A stretch of DNA of 64,000 nucleotides. Origin: Adineta steineri (taxonomy: Eukaryota > Rotifera > Eurotatoria > Adinetida > Adinetidae). The translations under genes and the position numbers were made by a program. Positions 23,133-33,594 of this stretch are shown in pieces (the first letter of the stretch is position 1; every line of letters begins with the position of its first letter). Where the stretch lies: the NCBI GenBank assembly GCA_905250115.1, contig CAJNOI010000043.1:62001-126000 (forward strand), in the 5' to 3' direction. The notes below the pieces were generated by a model. That model searched no databases, had not been told where the DNA came from, and was given only the letters and a program-made list of their open reading frames with translations.

Positions 23133-23639
23133 ACATGCAGTTGTATTTGTTGAAGGTGAACTAATATGATTATAAAAGACAACATATGGAATTCCCTGTA
23201 AAATCCAAATAATGGTAAATATTGCAGTAAGACGGCGAGCTAATTTAATATTACAGTATTTGTGCCAATGAACATGAGAACAAGTAGCAAAATATTGATC
23301 AATAACAGCTAAGCATAAACATGTCATTGAACTTGATTGGAATACAGTAGACATGCTATTTCTTATTTTACAAAAGAACAATGATGGTAATCCCCAATCT
23401 GTTTGAAATCCCCAACGCATGATATAAGGCAACATATTTCCGATGGTTCGACTAAGGTCATAAGCTGATTTAATAGTTAAATAAAATGCACATGAACTTT
23501 GTCGAAATGTTTTCAGGCTGAGAAAAACAATAAGATTAAGACATCCACCAATAATACTCATGATAAACATGGGAATAACAAAATAAATAACTATTTCTTT
23601 TTTAGCAAAATCAAGTGATGCAATAAATGTTGAAGTCAT

Positions 23640-24836
23640 TTTAATCTTTTGTTGTTGAAAATACGATTATATCATCTGAAAAGAATATAATTTATTGTAA
23701 ATGTTCTTTTTACATGATTAAAAAAAGGTCATTTTTGTATCCTTTAAAATTGCACTTATTCACTTCGGTGAAGTACTCTAAATTATTAGCAAGAAAGTCG
23801 ATGAAAAGCCTTCTTAGCTCATTTCATAGATACCTTTATGCAGCCGCCGGATAGAAAAATATCGTGGAGTGCCGTCTTCGTAAAAGAAGTTTCTGACTAC
23901 TTAAATTGTTTTAGCTGTGATACAATTCTCGCTTTTGTTAATTTGTTATCGGTTAATTTATAAGATCCTATGAAAAATCAATAAATCAAAGATTGCTACT
24001 CTCTAATAACTAAATAAATCTAATTGTGGAACGAAAGCATTTCTTTGTCTTTCTTGTTAACGAGCCAAAACTCTATTGAGAATGTTTGATGCATTGAATA
24101 ACTGAACGTCAACTGCAATATTCAGTAAAAATAAAAATAAAGCGGAGAGACATGGATCTCACCTTCTTCAAAGTACTATAAATTTTTATCAAAAAATTAA
24201 TTCTTATACTTGCATACATATCGAATTTTCACTAGAAGTTAATGCATGGAACTTTAATGGGAAATGAAAATGATGTTTATTCTTTTTATAGATGCTGAGA
24301 TCTGTTAATAATTTAATACTTCAAATAAAACTAAAGAAAAGATAGAATGACATTAAGCTGTCTAATCATAAATATGTCATATATTTTTTGTATAGCATAT
24401 AAGTTTTATCTATTCAATCTGAATAATGAGTTTATATACATTTTTTTATTAGTATCAACATAATTTATTGTAAGAATCTAAATTCTACCAGGTATTCTCC
24501 ATTGATCACATATATTTATCACAAATTATCGCTTATAAAATATATTATATTACATGCATCGTGAAAAATATCACATAGAAAATCTTAAGTTTTTATGAAA
24601 ATTTGCATAAAGATTGTAAGATGTGATATGTACATTGGAGAAATGTAATTAAGTAAGAGCCTTATAAAACATTGTTCTATATTTGACATCAATAAAAGTA
24701 AAAGCAACTTATCATTTTGTACTTAAATGATGTTATAGAGTGTAGTCCAAAAGTATAAAAGGCAACAATCAAACTCTTTTTCACTTTTCTTCAATATATT
24801 GCTAATCAGATCTCATATTAGACTACATCTATTATA
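23640..24836. other. Intergenic, upstream of the GPCR
   Basis: AT-rich. No gene or clear repeat recognised; it should include the GPCR promoter. Confidence 0.4.
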
Positions 24837-25415
24837 TGAGGGTTCTCACGAGGGATGTACTCGAGGTGATTAAGAGCTTTTCGTCTGATATTTTGGACAT
24901 AAGTAAGACCAAATAAGACTAGAAAAAGCCTAAAATGATAAGGCTCCGTAGACGTTCCTTGCCGAGTTATGTTCATTTTACTGAATTTTTCACTTATGAC
25001 AAGAAATTCATGAAAAAATCAAATTATCGAGTTTCGATCTGAAATTCTGTCCACATGTAGGTATTATGACCTTTGTCGTAGCCTAAAAGTCTCAACCAAA
25101 ACGAATGTTTCTTTCACAGAATATTTAGCTTCCAATAAAACTCACTTATGCTACACACATATCAAAAAAATCGACTTTTAGGCTACGATAAGAGTCGTAA
25201 TACCGACATATGAACAAAATCTCAAATCAAAATTCTGTAGTTTGATTTTTCCATGAATTTCTTGTCATAAGTAAAACATTTAGTAAAATCAACGTAACTC
25301 GGCAAGAAACCTCTATGGGCTCTTATCCTTTTAGACTTTTTCGAGTCTTACCAGGTCTTACTTATGTCCAAAATGTCAGATAAAAAGCTCTTAATCACTT
25401 CGGATAGCGCCCTCA
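24837..25415. mobile_element. 579-bp foldback element flanked by TA (mariner-like MITE)
   Basis: Two long inverted arms, roughly 24837-25095 and 25160-25415, match imperfectly over their whole length; for example GGTGATTAAGAGC at the left pairs with GCTCTTAATCACTT at the right. Ends are TGAGGG...CCCTCA and the flanking dinucleotide is TA on both sides, as for Tc1/mariner. No transposase. The arms have diverged, so the insertion is older than the one at 39010. Confidence 0.75.
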
Positions 25416-25417
25416 TA

Positions 25418-25997
25418 AGCAATGTATGTATAAAGTGCACTCGGTAAAAGAGAGCAAATAGCATTAACATGAACAACAACATTTTTCGTAGAAAATAATT
25501 TACATCTATCACTTACTATGATAAATCATCTACTTACGATATTATGGACAATTCCAATAAATGTATGTGAATCAGTTAATTTTTAATAAACAGTGAACAT
25601 AGTTTTGATATTAATTTAGATACTATTGCAAATGAGTTTGTGTTAGAAAACAAAGAAAGAAAATAAATAAATTGTTATGTTGAAGTAGTGAAATGAGAAA
25701 ACATTTTTTATTACTCACTCAAAAAATGTATTGCTTTCCCTAGAAATTTGAGAGTGCGGTACCCATGACTTCTATGTATTAATGAAATATGTTTTTCCTT
25801 CCATGTGAATATTATAAAACCAATAAAGACAAAAAGTATCCTAGACAAACAGCAATATCTAAATGTTCTCATATTTAGTAAGAACTTGCAGTTCATTTAT
25901 TATTAGTAAAGATAATTATTTTTGAAATACAATCTGTTATGCTATCACATGAATTTTTCTAATTATAAAAACAACAATGTCTAATGTAAATTATAAC
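25418..25997. other. Intergenic AT-rich spacer
   Basis: No gene recognised; short ORFs here lack supporting features. Confidence 0.4.
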
Positions 25998-26323
25998 TCT
26001 TTCCTGTTATTACTTTCGCATCACAATTTACTGACGTAAAAGAGAATTAATTTTCTTAGCTAAAAATATTTCAATGTATTGACTGAAACAGGAAATAGAA
26101 AAAGCGGAGAGGATTTTTTGTCTTTGATGAATATTCTATGATGTATACGTTACTGGGGAAATTAAAATCTAGAGTAATTAAAAATTCCCCTAGCAGCATT
26201 AAATGTATCATTGTTCCGATTTCATCTTATAAAATTTAAAATAAATAATATCAGCATCGAGCTCTATAGCAAGCAAGAAAAAGAACGAGCAAAACAAAAA
26301 AGGAAAAAACCCAGCATTTAAGT

Positions 26324-26331
26324 CTATAAAA
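26324..26331 (+). promoter_or_regulatory. TATA box of the small ORF at 26371
   Basis: CTATAAAA 47 bp before the ATG. The paralogous tract keeps GTATAAAA at 33124-33131 at the same distance. Confidence 0.5.
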
Positions 26332-26370
26332 TGAGAAGAGCTGTGGCAAAACCAACAAACATAAAGGTAA

Positions 26371-26607
26371 ATGTCACATTTAAACAATTCTATATTCAAT
26401 ATGAACATCTTGTGCACAAAACGTGACGCACATATTCAAACTCTCAACGAAAAATTTTGTACAAAATATTTGACTGAAAAGGAAATGTACGAAGAGATCA
26501 TCTTGGTTTTACGAGATGGTTGGGGTGATCCACAAGGCTGTGGGTATTGCCATCACCTGGCACCCACACACTCGTCTGAAGAATCCTATAGTGAAGACGA
26601 ATCATGA
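26371..26607 (+). CDS. Hypothetical 78-residue protein with acidic tail
   Basis: Short intronless ORF starting MSHLNNSIFNMN and ending SSEESYSEDES. It contains a Cys/His cluster, GCGYCHH, after WGDPQ. No family recognised and no signal peptide. A TATA box is suitably placed and the whole unit is duplicated at 33171, where the frame is broken. A second in-frame Met is at residue 11. It could be a real small gene or a fragment of a larger lost one. Confidence 0.4.
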   Translation: MSHLNNSIFNMNILCTKRDAHIQTLNEKFCTKYLTEKEMYEEIILVLRDGWGDPQGCGYCHHLAPTHSSEESYSEDES

Positions 26608-26863
26608 TAACGGTAACTAGGCGCAATCTTACCCTATTCTCAAACATGCAAAGGAAACGACTCTTTCAGCGAAAACCATGCGCGAAATGCACAATAGCAA
26701 AATAACCTTATCATTAAACCCTTTTTGTGATTGTTTTTTCGGTGAAAGCTTTTCCACGAAAAGTGTTTTACTGATTTGCATCAATGCTATCTTTTGGAAT
26801 CCACGAGAGTTATTTTTCTTTTAGGATAGGATAAGTACGTTAAGTAATAGGAGTAGTTTGACC

Positions 26864-26960
26864 GTAGGTGTCGGTGTGGGATGAGCGTGGGTGTGAGAGT
26901 AAAATATCTGTCGTTATCCACACCCACACCCACGTACACCCTCACCCTTACCCACACCCA
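26864..26960. repeat. Large G-rich/C-rich hairpin
   Basis: GCGTGGGTGTGAGAGTAAAA, then ATATCTGTCGTTA, then TCCACACCCACACCCACG, extended outward by GGTGTCGGTGTGGG on the left and CCCTTACCCACACCC on the right. The central AGTAAAATATC...TCGTT core is shared with the hairpins at 33595 and 36455. Confidence 0.75.
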
Positions 26961-27954
26961 AATATTTTTGTAACATAAACTTTGTACATCATCCAACTAT
27001 TTGTCATCTAGCATTTCATACGTTGAACTTATCTGTTCAATGAAAGTAATGCCACTGACAGTGAGAACGGGAGAAAATGTATAGCTTGGTTTTTCTTTTC
27101 AAATTCGTTTATTTACACACACTCTCTTTCTTCATTCTCACAAATGACTATACATGTAAGAACGAATATGGGATGGCAATAATAATAAAACTGCAGTAAC
27201 GCTTGTTTGTTTCGTTGTTAATGTACTTTTTTTTATCGATCTCTCTTGCTTTTTATGTTTCAATTTTTATACGAAGCCAAAAAAATATAAAATTATTCGT
27301 CGCAGAATAGGTAACGATAAATCATCAACAAACTTTCTTTTCGCCTACCGAATTCAAATCAAAAGAAATCATACGACTATTTATAATAATGACTTTTTAT
27401 TTTTAGCTTTAAACAAAAAGATATTATTTCCATCTTATGTCGATACTATTGATAACATTCTTGTTTATAGTTTTTCATGTAATATGATTTATAATGAACA
27501 TAAGCCTAGTAGTGCATGCATGTATACTACTTCAAGATTTTTGCCATACTTTTTTTCAACTTCTGTTGTATCAACTAAAATCAATATTCATCGAATAAAT
27601 ACGAATAGTGCAAAAGTTTTGCATAAATTCTTTTTTTAATATAAGTTTTTTTGAGGTTAGAGTATTTGATAGATATAAAAATTCAAGAGCCTAAAGATGT
27701 TGCCATATATATATATACTGCTTATTACAACAAAGTCATCTATGTTGTATTGAAATAGTGGTTTTATTATACAAAAAAAATAAAACAGTACATAACTTGA
27801 TAAAGAAATCATTTCACAAATTAGTTTTTTTTAATGCGACATCAAGCTTGCATCTGAATACCTCACAGAGAAACTTTGTCTAACTTCAAATAATATATCA
27901 TTTGATAAAGCATGCTCTATGTACAAAATTTCACAAAGCTTGTTTCATTAGGTT
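26961..27954. other. Intergenic AT-rich spacer
   Basis: Microsatellite TATATATA near 27710; no gene recognised. Confidence 0.4.
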
Positions 27955-28225
27955 CGTCATAATAAATTTCATACATTCATCAAACATTAATATGACATCT
28001 GACGAAGAGTGTAAAAGAAAAACTAATTCCGTGACAGAATTGTAGTTCTCTTTCTACCTTTATTCGACTGTTGGCTTCTGTTTTATTCGTTCTTTCGATA
28101 ATGTTACCAATAAATGTGTTTGCTTTGTCCTGCTTCTTGCTCTGTACAATATTATTTTCAAAACTAACTAAGTGAAATTTGTCCTTGAGCAACATCGAAA
28201 AATCAAGAATAAACAAGTCACTGCG

Positions 28226-28234
28226 TATATAAAA
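28226..28234 (+). promoter_or_regulatory. TATA box of ART-TPR gene 2
   Basis: TATATAAAA 91 bp before the ATG, the same distance as in gene 1. Confidence 0.75.
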
Positions 28235-28316
28235 AAACGGTGATTATTCTTTTCATTCAAACAACAACATCCACTGACAAGTTCACCTTCAACAAAAAAT
28301 ATACAATAGGATCAAA

Positions 28317-31300
28317 ATGAGTGGATTCAAATCAAATGAAAACGCTGTTGCATCATCCAAATATATCGCATCGCCAAATATTCGTCAACCACGACAACGT
28401 ATGGCACAAAACTACCTTTTTCTATGGGTGGATACCAGCATCGACCAAAAAACCGAAGATTATGAAAATACAGTAAAACAAATACAAGCTATTACTGGTG
28501 ATGTCAATGTCTTTACGCAACTCGATGCATGCACCGACTTTCTTACAGATTCTCAAGAAGACATGAAGTTTTTTCTCGTTGTCAAGGATACTATGTTTCA
28601 ACAAATAATGCCCCTCATCAATGATATTCCTCAGCTGGATGGTATTTATATCGTCAGTGATATTGAAATCCTACAAGAAGAATGGGCAAAAAAATGGCAA
28701 AAAATCAAGAGCATTCATACCAACATCGATGATCTATGTCAAGCATTACAAATCGGTATCAAGCAGTTAAATCAAGACTCAATAGCTATAAGTTTTATCA
28801 CGATCGATGAAATGGCTTCAACTGATAATTTCAATCAGTTGGAGCCAACATTTATGTATACCCAGCTATTCAAAGAAATTCTCCTTGATATGGATCATGG
28901 GGAACAGGCCATCAAACAGTTTACTACCTATTGTCGAAATTCTAACAGCGTATCACGAATCAGTATTGACCGTTTTGAGAAAGAATACAGTTCTCAATTA
29001 GCTATTTGGTGGTATACTTACCCATCCGATATCTATTCTATGCTCAATTATGGTCTTCGAACAATGGAAGCCGATATAATTATTACAATGGGTTTTTTTC
29101 TACGTGATGTACATCAACAAATTAAACAGTTATACGAGCAACAAGTCGATAGTTATGAAACAAAACCTTTTTTAGTTTATCGAGGACAAGGTTTTATGAA
29201 ATCAGATTTTAAAAAACTTCAGAAAACAAAAGGTGGACTTATGTCATTTAACAGTTTCTTGTCCACCAGTAAAGATAAAGATGTGTCCCTTGGTTTTGCT
29301 CAAAGTGCTTCAACAAAACTGGATACAATGGGCATTCTTTTTGTAATGTCCATTGACCCTTATATTGAATCAGCACCATTTGCTTTCATCAAAGAAATGA
29401 GTTATTTTCACGAAGAAGAAGAAATTCTCTTCTCAATGCACACCGTCTTTCGAGTGAGTGCAATTACACAAATCGATAATAAGAATCAACTTTATCAAGT
29501 TGAATTACAATTAACGTCGGATGATGATCCACAACTACGATTACTTACTGATCGAATACGAGAAGAAGCTGGTGGTACCGGATGGCACAGATTGAGTGAA
29601 CTATTGCTTACAATTGGTCAATTTAAAAAGGCTGAAGAATTTTATAACGTATTACTGGAACAGACATCTGATGAGAGTGAAAAAGCGCTTTATTATAATC
29701 AACTGGGACATATCTATGATAATCAAAGTGATTATCAAAAAGCCATTTGGCACTACGACAAAGCACTTGAAATCTATCAAAAAACTCTTCCCTCAAAACA
29801 TCCATCATTCGCTGTTTTACACAACAATATTGGTTTGGTGTATAACAAGTTGGGAGAGTACTCAAAAGCACTTTCACTTTACAAAAAAGCACTTGAAATT
29901 CAACAAAAAACTCTTCCTCCAAATAACCCTCATTTGGTTACTTCTTACAACAACATTGGTAGTGTGTATGACAACATAGGAGAGCAGTCGAAAGCACTTT
30001 CATATCACGAAAAAGCACTTGAAATTCAACAAAAAACTCTTTCTTCAAATCACCCTGAATTGGCTACTTCATACAACAACATCGGTAGTGTGTACGAGCA
30101 CATGCGAGAGTACTCAACAGCACTTTCACTTTTCGAAAAAGCACTCAAAATTCAACAAAAAACGCTTCCGCCAAATCATCCTTCATTGGCTATTTCACAC
30201 AACAACATTGGTTTGGCGTATGACAACATGGGAGAGTACTCAAGAGCACTTTCATATCACGAAAAAGCACTTGAAATTGAACAAAAAACTCTTTCTTCAA
30301 ATCACCCTGAGTTGGCTACTTCATACAACAACATCGGTTTGGTGTACATGAACATGAGAGAGTATTCAAGAGCACTTTTACTTTTCGAAAAAGCACTTGA
30401 AATTTATCAAAGAACGCTTCCTCCAAATCATCCTACATTGGCTACTTTATACAACAACATCGGTTGGCTGTACGAACACATGAGAGAGTACTCAAGAGCA
30501 CTTTCACTTTACGAAAAAGCACTTGAAATTTATCAAAGAACTCTTCCTCCAAATCATCCCAATTTGGTTACTTCTTACAACAACATTGGTAGTGTGTATG
30601 ACAACATAGGAGAGCAGTCGAAAGCACTTTCATATCACGAAAAAGCACTTGAAATTCAACAAAAAACTCTTTCTTCAAATCACCCTGAGTTGGTTACTTC
30701 ATACAACAACATCGGTAGTGTGTATAAGCACATGGGAGAGTACTCAAAAGCACTTTCATATCACGAAAAAGCATTTGAAATTCAACAAAAAACTCTTTCT
30801 TCAAATCATCCTGATATGGCTATTTCTTATAACAACATCGGTTGGCTGTACGAACACATGCGAGAGTACTCAAAAGCACTTTCACTTTACGAAAAGGCAC
30901 TTGAAATTGAGCAACAAACTCTTTCTTCAGATCATCCTGATTTGGCTACTTTATACAACAACATCGGTAGTGTTTATAAGCACATGGGAGAGCACTCAAA
31001 AGCACTTTCATATCACGAAAAAGCACTTGAAATTCGACAGAAAACTCTTTCTTCAGATCATCCTGATTTGGCTACTTCATACAGCAACATCGGTAGTGTC
31101 TATAAGCACAAGGGAGAGTACTCGCAAGCACTTTCATATCACGAAAAAGCGTTGAAAATTCGAGAAAAAACTCTTTCTTTAAATCATCTTGATTTGGCTA
31201 ATTCGTACAACTACTGCGCTGATTTGTATTATAGTATGAAAGACTATTCGAAAGCACTATCATATTTTGAACGTACCTTGAATATATATCAGCGTGCATT

Positions 31301-31379
31301 ACCTGCAACTCATCCTGATGTTAAAGATGTGAAAAAGAGCATTGAATTTGTAAAAAAAGAAATTATAAAGAATAGTTGA
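28317..31379 (+). CDS. Receiver-like / ADP-ribosyltransferase / TPR protein, gene 2 (complete)
   Basis: Complete intronless ORF of 1,020 residues and the best reference copy in the window. Layout: N-terminal alpha/beta domain with YLFLWVDTSIDQ; ART domain with VYRGQG (about 289), NSFLSTSKD (about 315) and HEEEEILFSM (about 367), so all three R-S-E elements are present; a degenerate TPR near 430; then 13 TPRs of 42 residues. The last repeat differs from the rest (SYNYCADLYYSMKDYSKALS) and probably caps the array. Such TPRs form a superhelix that binds peptides, so this part probably selects a partner or substrate. Repeats 2-4 and 7-9 are near copies, pointing to recent repeat exchange. It is closest to gene 1. 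AATAAA follows the stop at once (about 31382). Confidence 0.93.
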   Translation: MSGFKSNENAVASSKYIASPNIRQPRQRMAQNYLFLWVDTSIDQKTEDYENTVKQIQAITGDVNVFTQLDACTDFLTDSQEDMKFFLVVKDTMFQQIMPLINDIPQLDGIYIVSDIEILQEEWAKKWQKIKSIHTNIDDLCQALQIGIKQLNQDSIAISFITIDEMASTDNFNQLEPTFMYTQLFKEILLDMDHGEQAIKQFTTYCRNSNSVSRISIDRFEKEYSSQLAIWWYTYPSDIYSMLNYGLRTMEADIIITMGFFLRDVHQQIKQLYEQQVDSYETKPFLVYRGQGFMKSDFKKLQKTKGGLMSFNSFLSTSKDKDVSLGFAQSASTKLDTMGILFVMSIDPYIESAPFAFIKEMSYFHEEEEILFSMHTVFRVSAITQIDNKNQLYQVELQLTSDDDPQLRLLTDRIREEAGGTGWHRLSELLLTIGQFKKAEEFYNVLLEQTSDESEKALYYNQLGHIYDNQSDYQKAIWHYDKALEIYQKTLPSKHPSFAVLHNNIGLVYNKLGEYSKALSLYKKALEIQQKTLPPNNPHLVTSYNNIGSVYDNIGEQSKALSYHEKALEIQQKTLSSNHPELATSYNNIGSVYEHMREYSTALSLFEKALKIQQKTLPPNHPSLAISHNNIGLAYDNMGEYSRALSYHEKALEIEQKTLSSNHPELATSYNNIGLVYMNMREYSRALLLFEKALEIYQRTLPPNHPTLATLYNNIGWLYEHMREYSRALSLYEKALEIYQRTLPPNHPNLVTSYNNIGSVYDNIGEQSKALSYHEKALEIQQKTLSSNHPELVTSYNNIGSVYKHMGEYSKALSYHEKAFEIQQKTLSSNHPDMAISYNNIGWLYEHMREYSKALSLYEKALEIEQQTLSSDHPDLATLYNNIGSVYKHMGEHSKALSYHEKALEIRQKTLSSDHPDLATSYSNIGSVYKHKGEYSQALSYHEKALKIREKTLSLNHLDLANSYNYCADLYYSMKDYSKALSYFERTLNIYQRALPATHPDVKDVKKSIEFVKKEIIKNS
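29934..30725 (+). repeat. Higher-order repeat in TPR array (five units, 630 bp)
   Basis: The block beginning near 29934 recurs near 30564, exactly 630 bp (5 x 126 bp) later, with only about two mismatches across 160 bp, while neighbouring repeats differ far more. This is the mark of a recent internal duplication or gene conversion. Confidence 0.85.
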
Positions 31380-31545
31380 TAAATAAATGGAATAAGATTT
31401 TGTTCTCTTATTTTTGAATTGGTTCTAATTTATAGTGACTCGCACGCGCGTACAGAGAGCAACTCTGTAAATAATAAAAACGTGATGGACAAAACGGACT
31501 AATAAATAGGCATGGACGATATCACATCGGAGTCGGCAGTCTTCA

Positions 31546-31596
31546 GGGTGGGTGTGGGCGTCATTGAAGAAGGAATACTCACAGCCGCTCACCCAC
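31546..31596. repeat. G-rich/C-rich hairpin downstream of ART gene 2
   Basis: GGGTGGGTGTGGGCG faces CGCTCACCCAC. Partner of the hairpin at 20588. Confidence 0.55.
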
Positions 31597-31872
31597 TTTC
31601 GATAAGAATAAAATCAATTGCGTAATACATTTCTGATAACTCACTATATCGATATATTTTCTCTTTCAACTAAATACAAACTAACAAAAACATTTTTTTG
31701 TCAAAAAAGTTCGATTTTATTGCTCAAGAAGCGTTGTATTTCCTTTGTTTCGGCATGATTTTCGATGTATCCTTAACAAGAATAACATTAAATTTTGTTT
31801 GAAACACTTTGTTTTCACATCCTACCTGTAAAATATGTATGTATGTAGAGATACGTGAGTGTTTATTCAACA

Positions 31873-31972
31873 NNNNNNNNNNNNNNNNNNNNNNNNNNNN
31901 NNNNNNNNNNNNNNNNNNNNNNNNNNNNNNNNNNNNNNNNNNNNNNNNNNNNNNNNNNNNNNNNNNNNNNNN
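31873..31972. other. Assembly gap, 100 N
   Basis: Exactly 100 N, the usual placeholder for a gap of unknown size. In copy A the corresponding interval (about 20875-25998) is 5.1 kb and holds the GPCR, so an equivalent could be missing here. Confidence 0.97.
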
Positions 31973-32155
31973 TCTTTCCTGTTATTACTCTCGCATCACA
32001 ATTTGCTGACGTTATAAAGTGAATTAATTTTCTTAGCTAAAAATATTTCAATCTGTTGACTGAAGCAGGAAATAGAAAAAAACGGAGAGGATCTTTTGTC
32101 TTTGATGAATATTCTATGATGTATAAATTACAGAGGAAATTAAAATCTAGGGTAA

Positions 32156-32163
32156 TTTAAAAT
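32156..32163 (+). repeat. Left target-site duplication TTTAAAAT
   Basis: Same 8 bp as 32980-32987. The paralogous tract at about 26175-26190 has a single AATTAAAAATT-like site with no insert. Confidence 0.75.
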
Positions 32164-32979
32164 AGAGTCCTGCACGGGTGCACTTTTTTGTACCCGAAAC
32201 CGAACCGGCAATTTTTTTTACGCCCGGGCCCGAACCGACCCGGCTAGTAATGCACCCGGATCCGAACCGGACCGAATAAGCTAGACCCGGACCCGAACCG
32301 GTCTACTCAGTTATTTTTCAAAATATGATCAAATTTCTAAACCTTTATTTCATTTAATAAATATAATACGTCTAGTTTCATTCATAAGTAGGGGTAGGAC
32401 AGTTCATAGTTCCAAATTTAGATGAACTGTTCAAAAGAACTATTATACAGTTCCTAAGAACGTAACTAATATGGAACTGCCCTACTCCTATTTATAAGTA
32501 ACAAATGAGAATATATATTATGTAAAATAACGTAAAAAAACAAGTGAATCAGGAGTTAGCTGAAGATGTGGATCTTGCTCTTATCTCACATCCGAACACA
32601 CACACAGAAGCTCACACCCACATCTACCTTTCGTATTGTAAGATGTTAATTAACAAAACAATAAAAGCTTTTTATCCGAAACATAACAAAAGCTATTCGA
32701 AAGAAACTAAACTTTTCTTTATAAAATATTTCAATGGCTAATGGGTCGTTTAATCATTATTAGATTTATTGTGACTTCATTTTTCATATTAGTAATAGTA
32801 TCAGAATAAAATGTTACAAATTTGGTGATGTCATTGGTTGTCGGTTCGGGTCGGGTATACACTCCTACGCGGGACCCGAACCGAATTTTTTTTTACGCCC
32901 GATGCCCGAACCGACCCGGCGAGTTTTACCCGGTACCCAGGTCCGGGCCGGGTACCCGTCCGATTTGCAGGACTCTAAG
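32164..32979. mobile_element. Non-autonomous hAT-like element, GC-rich subterminal repeats
   Basis: About 816 bp. Ends AGAGTCCTGCA (32164) and TGCAGGACTCT (32966-32976) are perfect 11-bp inverted repeats. Both subterminal zones are packed with CCCGAACCGACCCGG-type motifs in a region otherwise near 30% GC; such CGGGTTCGGGT arrays are familiar in hAT elements. No transposase. An inner hairpin (GTAGGGGTAGGACAGTTC / GAACTGCCCTACTCC) lies at about 32389-32490. The insertion postdates the duplication, because copy A2 has the empty site. Confidence 0.85.
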
Positions 32980-33170
32980 TTTAAAATGCCTCTAACAGCA
33001 TTAAATGTATCATTTTTCTGATTTCTTCTTATAAAAGTTAAAATAAATAATATCAGCATCGTGCTCTATAGTAAGCAAGAAAGAGAACGAATGGAAAAAA
33101 AGGAAAAAACCCAGCATTTAAGTGTATAAAATGAGAAAAGCTGTGGCAAAACCATCATACATAAAGATAA

Positions 33171-33420
33171 ATGTCACATTTAAACAATTCTATATTCAAT
33201 ATGAACATCTTGTGCGCAAAACATGACGCACATATTCAAACTCTCAACGAGAAGTTTCGTGCAAAATATTCAAGTTAACTGGAAAGGAAATGTACGAAGA
33301 GATCATTTTGGTTTTACGAGGTGGTTGGGGGTGATCCACAAGGCTGTGAGTATTGACATCACCTGACACCCACATACTCGTCTGAAGAGTCCTGTAGCGA
33401 GGACGAATCATGATAACAGT
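33171..33420 (+). pseudogene. Broken copy of the small ORF at 26371
   Basis: The frame starts like its partner (MSHLNNSIFNMNILC) but stops at 33276-33278 after a small length change (CAAGTTAACTGG in place of TGACTGA). An extra G in the GGTTGGGGG run, an in-frame TGA and other changes follow. Downstream sequence still matches the partner to beyond GACGAATCATGATAA. Confidence 0.8.
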
Positions 33421-33594
33421 AACTAGACGCAATCTCACCCTATTCTCAGAAATGCAAAGAAAACGACTCTCTCAGCGAAAAACATGCGCGAAATGCACAA
33501 TAGCGAAAGAATCTCATCGTCGAATCCTTTCTGTGATTGTTTTTTCAGAGAAAGCTTTTCCGCGAAAAGTCTTTTACTGATTTGCGCGAATGCT

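Larger units (their letters stand above)
21695..23639 (-). pseudogene. Class A (rhodopsin-like) GPCR interrupted by a DNA transposon
   Basis: Coding pieces are 23125-23639, 21917-22247 and 21695-21838, the last after a GT-AG intron. Leaving out the 869-bp insertion and one 8-bp target copy they sum to 990 nt, a 329-residue seven-helix receptor. The N-terminal piece holds helices 1-4: GGCLNLIVFLSL (helix 1), a DRY-like motif as DQY in CLAVIDQYFATCSH, and WILQGIPYVVFY (helix 4). The second piece resumes in extracellular loop 2 and carries helices 5-7, ending NFSILSYA, then SPFYTYICVSQRFRQQL after the intron. It resembles rotifer peptide-receptor-like orphans; the ligand is unknown. As it stands, translation runs into the element and stops soon after loop 2, so this copy is non-functional unless the element is excised or absent on another allele. 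Confidence 0.88.
25998..26790 (+). repeat. Segmental duplication, copy A2
   Basis: Matches 31973-33593 in the same orientation, beginning TCTTTCCTGTTATTACT. The partner copy is longer because it contains an 816-bp inserted element (32164-32979). The tract includes a TATA box and a small ORF. Confidence 0.9.
27955..31835 (+). repeat. Segmental duplication, copy B1 (ART-TPR gene 2 with flanks)
   Basis: Partner of 16950-20875. Promoter, 5' UTR (TGACAAGTTCACCTTCAACA), coding sequence and 3' flank (GACTCGCACGCGCGTACAGA) are all retained. Confidence 0.9.
31973..33593 (+). repeat. Segmental duplication, copy B2
   Basis: Partner of 25998-26790, carrying an extra 816-bp mobile element and a decayed copy of the small ORF. 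Confidence 0.9.

Noticed and set aside
26864..26960. G-rich hairpins as true interstitial telomere arrays
   Set aside because: Units are mixed (GTGTGGG, GGTGAG, GGGTGA) and occur as facing arms rather than as long one-direction arrays; telomere origin is kept only as a hypothesis.
29800..31200. Regular 126-bp repeats considered as a CRISPR-like or satellite array
   Set aside because: They encode in-frame 42-residue TPRs with protein-level conservation and no spacers.
17312..31379. ART-TPR genes 1 and 2 as retrocopies because they lack introns
   Set aside because: The duplication includes promoter and untranscribed 3' flank, has no poly(A) tract at its end, and so is DNA-level. The intronless state is older than this duplication.
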